NCBI GenBank assembly: GCA_035252155.1
Contig: DATFDL010000673.1
Coordinates: 1-20,818, forward strand
DNA length: 20,818 bases
Origin: JAICLL01 sp035252155
GTDB lineage: Bacteria > Planctomycetota > Planctomycetia > Pirellulales > JAICIG01
Direction of reading: 5' to 3'
The translations under genes and the position numbers were made by a program. Under the pieces are notes generated by a model. That model worked only from the letters and a program-made list of their open reading frames with translations, was not told where the DNA came from and did no database searches. Of the stretch, positions 14,843-20,818 are shown one piece after another; the stretch's first letter is position 1, and each line of letters opens with the position of its first letter.

Positions 14843-15784
14843 ATGGCACGAAGTCAGACCGATTCGTTTGAGCAGTTGGCCCAGGAGCTGCGCCCCCAAA
14901 TCGAGACGGCGCTCGAAGGCTATACCCGTGCCGCACCGGGTTGCCCGGCTGCTCTGGCCGAGTCGATGCGATACAGCCTGCTGGCGCCGGGCAAGCGGCT
15001 GCGTCCGCTGCTGGTGTTAATGGCGGCCGAGGCTTGCGGTGGTAAGGTGGGCGACGCCATGCCGGCCGCCTGCGCCGTCGAGATGATTCATTGTTATTCG
15101 CTGATCCACGACGATCTGCCGGCCATGGACGACGACGACCTGCGACGCGGGCGTCCCACGAACCACAAGGTGTACGGCGAGGCGGTGGCCATTTTGGCGG
15201 GCGACGCGCTGCTGACACGGGCCTTCGAGATTTTGGCCCGCGACATTCAGCCGCCACAGGTAGCCGCGGCCTGCTGCGCCGCCCTGGGCCAGGCGGCCGG
15301 CGCGGCCGAGTTGGTAGGCGGCCAGGCCGACGATATTCTGGGAGAAGAAGGCCACGCGAAACAAAACGGCGCGGGACGGCCGCGGCCGGCATCGACCGAA
15401 GCCCTGTTGGCGGGCTTAGAGTCGATCCATCGCCGCAAGACCGGTTCGCTGTTTCTCGTCTCGTTGCGGCTGGGGGCCTTGACGGCGGGGGCCGACGGGC
15501 GACAAATGAAATTGCTCGACGAATACGGCGAACGTTTGGGACTGGCGTTCCAAATTGCCGATGACTTGCTCGACGTGCAAGGCAGCGAGGGCGCGGTGGG
15601 CAAACGCGTCGGAAAGGACGCCGATCGTGGTAAGCTGACGTTTCCGGGATTGTTAGGCGCCGAAGAGAGCCAGCGGCGGGCCGAACAGTTGGTGGCCGAG
15701 GCCTGCGACCTGGTCGATGCGCTGGGGCCATCGGCCGAGCCGTTGGCCGCGCTGGCGCGCTTCGTCGTCGCACGAGATCGCTGA
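14843..15784 (+). CDS. ispA: Farnesyl diphosphate synthase (polyprenyl synthetase)
   Basis: A 313-residue trans-prenyltransferase that condenses isopentenyl diphosphate with dimethylallyl and geranyl diphosphate. The first Asp-rich motif is DDLPAMD (Asp90, Asp91, Asp96) with the four-residue spacing of bacterial enzymes, followed by DDDLRRGRPTNH. The second is DDLLD (Asp240, Asp241, Asp244). KRLRP (51-55), GQADD (160-164) and HRRKTGSL also match. Tyr85 at position -5 and Ser86 at -4 before the first motif are as in E. coli IspA, favouring a C15 product. Its stop overlaps the dxs start (TGATG). The product supplies undecaprenyl phosphate and quinone synthesis. Confidence 0.93.
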   Translation: MARSQTDSFEQLAQELRPQIETALEGYTRAAPGCPAALAESMRYSLLAPGKRLRPLLVLMAAEACGGKVGDAMPAACAVEMIHCYSLIHDDLPAMDDDDLRRGRPTNHKVYGEAVAILAGDALLTRAFEILARDIQPPQVAAACCAALGQAAGAAELVGGQADDILGEEGHAKQNGAGRPRPASTEALLAGLESIHRRKTGSLFLVSLRLGALTAGADGRQMKLLDEYGERLGLAFQIADDLLDVQGSEGAVGKRVGKDADRGKLTFPGLLGAEESQRRAEQLVAEACDLVDALGPSAEPLAALARFVVARDR

Positions 15785-17697
15785 TGGACCAAATTCTTTC
15801 GAAAATCGACTCGCCCCGCGACCTGCAGGCACTCTCGACGGCCGAGCTGGAACAGCTCGCCGCCGAGATGCGCGAGGTGCTCTGCAACCTGGTCTCCAAT
15901 CGCACGGCCCACTTCGCCTCGAACCTGGGCGTGGTCGAGCTCTGCCTGGCGCTGCACACCACGTTCGATTTCAGCCGCGACCGGCTGATCTGGGACACCG
16001 GCCATCAAATCTATCCGCACAAGCTCATCACGGGCCGCTATCACGAGTTCGGCTCGATCCGCATGAAGGGCGGGTTGATGGGCTATCCCAATCCGCACGA
16101 AAGCGACTACGACCTGTTCATGACCGGCCATGCCGGCTGCAGCGTCTCGACCGTGCTGGGCTTGAAAAGCGGCGACGACCTGCTGCCCGATCAGCAAGAT
16201 CGGCATTCGGTGGCGGTGATCGGCGACGGCGCGCTGCCCTCGGGCATCGTCTTCGAGGCGATGAACAACGCCGGCGGCATGAAAAAGAAGATGCTGGTCA
16301 TTCTCAACGACAACAAGATGTCGATCTGCCCCCGTGTGGGCGGAGTGGCCGAATATCTCGACCGGCTGCGGATGAATCCGCTCTACGCCGGCTTCAAACA
16401 CGAGGTGGTCAAGGCCCTGAACAAAGTGCCGCTGCTGGGCGACCCGGTCGAGCGGCTGTTGTGGCAGGCCAAAGAATCGCTCAAGGCCGGGCTGCACGGC
16501 GGCATGCTGTTCGAGGAGCTCGGATGGCGCTACGTCGGCCCCATCGACGGCCACAACATCAGCCAGTTGCGCAAATATCTGAAGCTGGTCAAAGACGTCG
16601 ACGGCCCGGTGCTGTTGCACGTGGTGACGGAGAAAGGCCACGGTTTTCAGCCCGCCGCCGAAGACCCGGTGTTCTTTCACACGCCGGTTCCCTTTCAGCG
16701 CGGCGAGAACGGCGCGGTGTCGTTCAAGAAAAGCTCTTCGCGCAGCTACACCAACGTGGCCAGCGAGGCGATTCACGAGCAGCTCACGCACAACCCGCGC
16801 GTGACGGTGATGACCGCCGCCATGTGCCAGGGCAACAACCTGGAGCGCGTCCGCGAGAGTTTTCCCGGGCGGTTCTTCGACACCGGCATTTGCGAATCGC
16901 ACGCCGTGGCGTTCGCAGCCGGCCAGGCCAAGGCCGGGCTGAGGCCGATCGTTGATATTTACAGCACCTTCCTGCAACGCAGCTACGACCAGATTTTTCA
17001 GGAAGTCGCCCTGCAAAAACTGCCGGTGACGTTCCTGCTCGACCGGGCGGGGCTGACCGGTCCCGACGGGCCGACGCACCACGGCATGTTCGACATCGGC
17101 TACATGCGGGTTTTTCCAAACCTGGTGGTGATGGCGCCGGGCGGCGAATACGATCTGCCGGCGATGCTCGACTTTGCCCTGGGCCACGACGCCCCGGTTT
17201 CGATCCGCTATCCCAAGGCCGCGGCCGAAAAGATCGACCGCCCGCTCACGCCCATCGAGCTGGGCCGGGCCGAAGTGCTCGACTGGGGACACGACGGCAT
17301 CTTCATCGCCTTCGGAACGCTGCTGACCAACTGCGTGAAGGCCGCCCAGGCCCTGCGCAACGAGGGGCTGGACGTGGGCGTCGTAAATGCGCGGTTCGCC
17401 AAGCCGCTCGACACCGAAACGATCTTGCGGGCGATTGAGTCGTGCTCGTTCGTGCTCACGGTCGAAGAAGGGGCGTTGATGGGCGGCTTTGGCGCGGCGG
17501 TGCTCGAGGCCGCTTCGGACGCGGGCATTTCGGCCGCGCACGTGCGGCGTCTGGGCATTCCCGATCAGTTTATCGAGCATGGCGAGCGCGGCGAACTTTT
17601 GGCCGACTTGGGCCTCGACGTGCCTGGGCTGGTGCGGGCCGCCCGCGACATGGCCACCCGCGTCGCGGCCTTCGACGGCCGCCGACAAGTGAGCTAA
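15784..17697 (+). CDS. dxs: 1-deoxy-D-xylulose-5-phosphate synthase
   Basis: A 637-residue thiamine-diphosphate enzyme that makes DXP from pyruvate and glyceraldehyde 3-phosphate, the first step of the MEP isoprenoid pathway. The residues that matter are present: His43 (HFASNLG), His74 (DTGHQIYPHK), the cofactor motif GDGA (147-150) and NDN (175-177), Glu371 in GICESHAVAFAAG, YSTFLQRSYDQ (393-403), and RAGLTGPDGPTHHG (421-434). After NDNKMSI the sequence CPRVGGVAEYLDRL replaces the SENVG type of E. coli, probably a clade variant. The C-terminal transketolase domain (about 500-620) is complete. It is translationally coupled to ispA through TGATG. Confidence is high from length and motifs. Confidence 0.96.
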   Translation: MDQILSKIDSPRDLQALSTAELEQLAAEMREVLCNLVSNRTAHFASNLGVVELCLALHTTFDFSRDRLIWDTGHQIYPHKLITGRYHEFGSIRMKGGLMGYPNPHESDYDLFMTGHAGCSVSTVLGLKSGDDLLPDQQDRHSVAVIGDGALPSGIVFEAMNNAGGMKKKMLVILNDNKMSICPRVGGVAEYLDRLRMNPLYAGFKHEVVKALNKVPLLGDPVERLLWQAKESLKAGLHGGMLFEELGWRYVGPIDGHNISQLRKYLKLVKDVDGPVLLHVVTEKGHGFQPAAEDPVFFHTPVPFQRGENGAVSFKKSSSRSYTNVASEAIHEQLTHNPRVTVMTAAMCQGNNLERVRESFPGRFFDTGICESHAVAFAAGQAKAGLRPIVDIYSTFLQRSYDQIFQEVALQKLPVTFLLDRAGLTGPDGPTHHGMFDIGYMRVFPNLVVMAPGGEYDLPAMLDFALGHDAPVSIRYPKAAAEKIDRPLTPIELGRAEVLDWGHDGIFIAFGTLLTNCVKAAQALRNEGLDVGVVNARFAKPLDTETILRAIESCSFVLTVEEGALMGGFGAAVLEAASDAGISAAHVRRLGIPDQFIEHGERGELLADLGLDVPGLVRAARDMATRVAAFDGRRQVS

Positions 17698-17795
17698 GCG
17701 GCTGGCATGCACTTGTCAAACTTTTCGTCGTGGTGGGTTAGGATTAAAATCTGTAATAGGCTCGGCGACAGTCAGTATCTCGCAGCGGTTTTCCG

Positions 17796-18065
17796 ATGAC
17801 GAACAATACCGGTACTGCAATCCTGAACCGGCTAATTCAGCCAAATGGCGGCGACCTGCTTCCCGAGGCGGCTCGTTCGATATTGACGCTGGAGTTCTCG
17901 GAATTCGACCACGCGCGTATGGCCGAACTGTCTGTGAAGGCCCAAGCGGGCGCACTCTCGGCGGATGAACGCGAGGAGCTTGGCGAGTACCTTCGTGCCG
18001 GCGACATGCTCGCGATTTTGAAGCTGAAGGCCCGTCGATCGCTCGAGCGCGTGCCAACCGCGTAG
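17796..18065 (+). CDS. Small conserved-type protein paired with an HNH endonuclease
   Basis: An 89-residue helical, acidic protein. Its core (LLPEAARSILTLEFSEFDHA, then RMAELSVKAQAGALSADERE and ELGEYLRAGDMLAILKLKAR) has the style of a small family widespread in planctomycetes and cyanobacteria, which I recall being encoded directly upstream of HNH endonucleases. The stop is followed after four bases by the HNH gene, so the two are one transcription unit. The role is unknown; regulating or neutralising the nuclease is an inference. The 98-base gap before it is AT-richer than the surroundings, possibly a promoter. Confidence 0.75.
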   Translation: MTNNTGTAILNRLIQPNGGDLLPEAARSILTLEFSEFDHARMAELSVKAQAGALSADEREELGEYLRAGDMLAILKLKARRSLERVPTA

Positions 18066-18069
18066 GTCA

Positions 18070-18489
18070 ATGCGACGCTCGCTCGATCAGTTCGTTCGCG
18101 AGCGGGCCGGCAACGTCTGCGAATATTGCAAGCTACCTCAGTCGATTTACGGCTTCCGATTTCCGCTCGATCATATCATCGCTGAGCAGCACGGCGGCAA
18201 GACAATTTCGAGCAATCTCTGCCTCGCGTGTCCTAGATGCAACGCAAGCAAGGGGCGGAACATCGCGGGGATCGATCCAATTTCGGGCCGCATGGTGCGA
18301 CTCTTTAACCCGCGCCGGCATAAATGGGCCGCACATTTCCGATGGGACGGCGCTTATTTGCAAGGAAAGTCCGGAATCGGTCGAACGACGATCCTCGTTT
18401 TGGCAATGAATCATCCAATCGCCCTAGAACTAAGGAGAGCGCTGATAGATTCCGGATGGACACCACAGATCGTTCGACCGCACAAGTAA
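18070..18489 (+). CDS. HNH endonuclease
   Basis: A 139-residue nuclease. A zinc-knuckle Cys pair CEYC (Cys17, Cys20) is followed by the HNH core: LDHIIAEQHGG with Asp34-His35, Asn49 in SSNLCLACPRC, the second Cys pair Cys54/Cys57, and NASKG. The order is that of the beta-beta-alpha-metal fold with structural zinc. The C-terminal part (FNPRRHKWAAHFRWDG, then LAMNHPIALELRRALIDSG) is typical of a stand-alone HNH subfamily of unknown target. The gene starts four bases after the small partner gene. Codon use looks slightly less GC-rich than the flanking dxs and kinase genes, which may hint at transfer. Confidence 0.87.
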   Translation: MRRSLDQFVRERAGNVCEYCKLPQSIYGFRFPLDHIIAEQHGGKTISSNLCLACPRCNASKGRNIAGIDPISGRMVRLFNPRRHKWAAHFRWDGAYLQGKSGIGRTTILVLAMNHPIALELRRALIDSGWTPQIVRPHK

Positions 18490-18587
18490 GGCGGGCATTC
18501 TTTCCTTGATAAGAAAATTGCCTATGATAGTTGGCAGCCCGCTTCGGTTTGGGTTCCGGCGTGCGGCGGGCGTCAGGGAGCGCCTGC

Positions 18588-20525
18588 ATGCAGCCTCATG
18601 TTGGGAAAGAATTCTTCGAGGACCGCGGCGAGCCGCGAGCGGCGAATGCGCAGCCGTCGATTGCAAAGCGGTACGGCGGAGCCGTTCTGATCATTGCCGT
18701 AGCGACGCTGCTCGGGTGGTGGTTCGAGCCGCTGCTCACGGGCAGCGGATTCATGATCTATTTCGCGGCGGTGGTCATCGCCTCCTGGCTGGGCGGCCTG
18801 GGCCCGTCGCTGCTGGCCCTGACATCCAGCTTGTTGATCTCGATCTGGCTCTTTGAACCGGCCCCCGGCAGCGTACCCGATCCGCCTCTAAAGATCATCG
18901 CTGGGTTGGGAGTCTATTTCTTCGTCGGAGTAACGACCGCGCTCTTGAGCGAGTCGATGCGGTCAGCGCGGCGGCGGGCCGAGGCACTGGCCGTCGAGGC
19001 CCTGCGGCAGCGCGAACAAATGCGCACCACGCTGGCCTGCATCGGCGACGCCGTGATCGTCACCGATTGCCAAGGCCGCCTGACCATGATGAACCCGATC
19101 GCCGAGTCGCTCACCGGCTGGCAAACCGCCGACGCGGTGGGAAAACCGCTCGACGCCATTTTCCGAATCAGCAACGAGCAGACGGGCGCGACGGTCGAAA
19201 ACCCCGTCGAGCGGGTGCTGCGCGAAGGCACGATCGTGGGCCTGGCGAATCACACGGTGCTGCACGCCAAAGACGGCGGGCAACGGCCGATCGACGACAG
19301 TGCGGCGCCGGTGCGCGATGCCCAGGGAAGCATGTTGGGCGTCGTTTTAATTTTTCGAGATGTGAGCGAGCGCCGGCGCGTCGAGCAGGCCCTGCGCGAC
19401 GCCGACCGGCGCAAGGACGAATTCCTAGCGGTGTTATCGCACGAGCTGCGCAACCCGTTGGCGCCGATCCGCATGGCAACTGAAGTTTTGCGGCTGCCGG
19501 CCGTCGATGCCGCCCAGGCCGCCTGGGCGCACGAAGTGATCGATCGCCAAGTCCAACACCTGGTGCGGCTGGTCGACGACCTGCTCGACGTCTCGCGGAT
19601 CATGCGCGGCAAGATCGAAATGCGCAAGGAGCCGACCGATATCCGGACAATTCTCTCCCGCGCCACCGAAATCGCCCAGCCGCTCATCGACGAAAAACAG
19701 CATCAACTGACCGTCGAGGCGCCACCCGAGAAGATCATGGCCCACGTCGATCCGGTCCGCCTGGTGCAGGTGGTCGGCAACTTGTTGACCAACGCCGCCA
19801 AGTACACCCAGCCGCAAGGCCGCATTTGGCTTAGCAGCGAGCGCGCCGATCACGAAGCGATCATCTGTGTCCGCGACACGGGCATGGGGATTCCCGCCGA
19901 ATTGATGCCGCAAGTCTTTGAGCTGTTCATCCAGGGAGCGCCGTCGGCCAACGGATCGCAAGGCGGCTTGGGCATTGGTTTGACTCTGGTGAAGAAACTA
20001 GTCGAATTGAACGACGGTCGCGTCGAGGTGGCCAGCGACGGGCCGGGCACGGGCACCGAATTCGTCATTCGGCTGCCTATCGCGGAAAGCACGGTGGCCG
20101 AACCGCAGAGCGATGGCCCGTCGCCGGTGGCGTTGCAAAGTCGCAGGGTGCTCGTGGTCGACGACAATGCCGATGCCGCTGAAGCTCTGGCAATGCTGCT
20201 GCGATTGAAAGGGCACGACGTCGAGTGCTGCCAAGACGGGCCGTCGGCGCTCGATGCCGTCAAAATACGTCGGCCCGAGTTTGTGTTCTTGGACCTCGGC
20301 ATGCCCGGCATGGACGGGCTGGAAGTGGCCCGGCGGCTGCGCAGCGAGCCGGAGGGTTCCGCGATCGTCATCGTGGCGGTCACCGGCTGGGGTCAAGAGG
20401 CCGATCGCCGCCGGACCGCGGACGCCGGATTCGATCACCATCTGGTCAAACCCGTCAGCGCCGCCGACGTGCATCGCCTGTTGGCGTGTGAGGCGGAGGC
20501 TAGCCGCGCGGCGGAGGCGCGATGA
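18588..20525 (+). CDS. Hybrid sensor histidine kinase (DUF4118-PAS-HisKA-HATPase-REC)
   Basis: A 645-residue membrane sensor kinase. Four predicted helices (about 30-46, 55-70, 72-90, 101-121) resemble the KdpD-type DUF4118 domain. Then come a PAS domain (about 142-262, with IGDAVIVTDCQGRLTMMNPIAE), HisKA with His285 in LSHELRNP, and the ATPase domain with the N box (Asn398/Asn402), DTGMGIP (430-436) and GLGIGLTLV. The C-terminal receiver (519-635) has Asp525/Asp526, phospho-acceptor Asp569 (FLDLGMPGMDG), Thr599 and Lys621. There is no DNA-binding output, so phosphate probably passes to a separate phosphotransfer protein or regulator. The ATG at 18588 follows GGGAG; the frame is also open from a TTG at 18531. 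Confidence 0.93.
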   Translation: MQPHVGKEFFEDRGEPRAANAQPSIAKRYGGAVLIIAVATLLGWWFEPLLTGSGFMIYFAAVVIASWLGGLGPSLLALTSSLLISIWLFEPAPGSVPDPPLKIIAGLGVYFFVGVTTALLSESMRSARRRAEALAVEALRQREQMRTTLACIGDAVIVTDCQGRLTMMNPIAESLTGWQTADAVGKPLDAIFRISNEQTGATVENPVERVLREGTIVGLANHTVLHAKDGGQRPIDDSAAPVRDAQGSMLGVVLIFRDVSERRRVEQALRDADRRKDEFLAVLSHELRNPLAPIRMATEVLRLPAVDAAQAAWAHEVIDRQVQHLVRLVDDLLDVSRIMRGKIEMRKEPTDIRTILSRATEIAQPLIDEKQHQLTVEAPPEKIMAHVDPVRLVQVVGNLLTNAAKYTQPQGRIWLSSERADHEAIICVRDTGMGIPAELMPQVFELFIQGAPSANGSQGGLGIGLTLVKKLVELNDGRVEVASDGPGTGTEFVIRLPIAESTVAEPQSDGPSPVALQSRRVLVVDDNADAAEALAMLLRLKGHDVECCQDGPSALDAVKIRRPEFVFLDLGMPGMDGLEVARRLRSEPEGSAIVIVAVTGWGQEADRRRTADAGFDHHLVKPVSAADVHRLLACEAEASRAAEAR

Positions 20526-20630
20526 GACTGCGCAAAAACCTGCAGTCTTCACGGCGCCGTTTTCCCACCAAGATGCCGCCGGCTTGCCCGGCCGGAGTCT
20601 CATGTTGGCCGTCTAAATCGATGGCACTCC

Positions 20631-20770
20631 CTAGCCCGGATTATTCATCAGCCCACACTAACCCGAAGCGTAAGCGAGGACGAGAACCCGATTTACCTCG
20701 CTTACGCTTCGGGTTGGTGTATGACCGCCCTGGGATGCAAATCACGGAACTGATGAATAATCCGGGCTAG
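20631..20770. mobile_element. MITE-like nested palindromic repeat
   Basis: The outer arms are perfect 21-base inverted repeats (20631-20651 and 20750-20770), starting CTAGCCCGGATTATTC on each strand. Inside them is a second perfect inverted pair of 20 bases (20660-20679 and 20696-20715; AACCCGAAGCGTAAGCGAGG). The whole can fold into a long hairpin. There is no transposase gene, so it would be a non-autonomous element. From memory, the inner 20-mer is very common in planctomycete genomes. Confidence 0.8.
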
Positions 20771-20799
20771 CCCGTTCTCCGCGTTCTGCGCCGGCTGCC

Positions 20800-20818
20800 C
20801 GCACGCCGAAGGCGTGCG
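20800..20818. repeat. Perfect short palindrome at the window edge
   Basis: Eight-base perfect arms (CGCACGCC and GGCGTGCG) are separated by GAA. No T-run is visible because the window ends here, so it could be a transcription terminator stem or the start of another palindromic repeat. Confidence 0.45.

Larger units (their letters stand above)
20526..20818. other. Non-coding tail after the kinase gene
   Basis: About 290 bases with no convincing gene. They hold a 140-base nested palindromic repeat (20631-20770) and a short perfect palindrome at the very edge (20800-20818). A plus-strand open frame runs through the repeat but is not considered real. Confidence 0.7.

Noticed and set aside
15247..17712. 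An 821-codon minus-strand open frame opposite ispA and dxs
   Set aside because: It is antisense to two genes with complete catalytic motifs; its His/Val/Gln/Arg-rich composition is what GC-rich codon bias produces on the opposite strand.
17713..17750. TTGTCA with TAGGAT/TAAAAT as a promoter for the small gene/HNH pair
   Set aside because: The spacer is 20 or 26 bases, too long for a standard promoter, so only the AT-richer gap is noted.
20522..20770. An 82-codon plus-strand frame after the kinase gene
   Set aside because: It overlaps the kinase stop and is mostly translation of the palindromic repeat (including the TNPKRKRG peptide that such repeats yield).

Overview
The window is GC-rich bacterial DNA with closely packed genes. 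It most resembles a planctomycete, probably of the Pirellulales type. I infer this from a membrane-anchored PQQ-like (BamB-type) beta-propeller protein, a papain-like protein of the type beginning 'DLPDHRD', a palindromic AACCCGAAGCGTAAGCGAGG repeat that I associate with planctomycete genomes, and a clade-specific variant of DXS. No rRNA, tRNA or CRISPR array was seen.

Left part (about 30-11080, all on the minus strand): an exopolysaccharide / cell-surface glycan operon, transcribed from right to left. It begins with a papain-fold protein that has lost its catalytic Cys and His. Next come a Wzz-type chain-length protein, a polyisoprenyl-phosphate sugar-1-phosphate transferase with an acidic repeat tail, a GT4 glycosyltransferase carrying a palindromic repeat inside its coding frame, a WecG/TagA transferase, a NodB-type polysaccharide deacetylase, a Wzx-like flippase and a second GT4 glycosyltransferase. 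Several junctions overlap (ATGA, TGATG, 13 bp), so the genes are translationally coupled. Together they would start a lipid-linked glycan on undecaprenyl phosphate, extend it, trim acetyl groups, flip it and set its length. No polymerase (Wzy) or outer-membrane exporter (Wza) lies inside the window. Two metabolic genes follow on the same strand: an NAD(P)-binding DUF1932 / 6-phosphogluconate-dehydrogenase-like protein and an RraA-family protein.

Middle (11081-14356): a 230-bp divergent promoter region separates the glycan operon from a plus-strand membrane-anchored PQQ-like propeller gene. A 29-bp element in this region recurs (24 of 29 identical, same orientation) before the wzz gene. After the propeller gene comes about 1.4 kb of eroded sequence: an antitoxin-like gene, broken small reading frames and a truncated Rpn-family nuclease/transposase remnant.

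Right part (14357-20818, all plus strand): the conserved isoprenoid cluster xseB-ispA-dxs supplies farnesyl diphosphate, the precursor of the undecaprenyl carrier used by the glycan operon. It is followed by a small gene plus HNH endonuclease pair, a membrane hybrid histidine kinase (DUF4118-PAS-HisKA-HATPase-REC), and a 140-bp nested palindromic MITE-like repeat close to the right edge.
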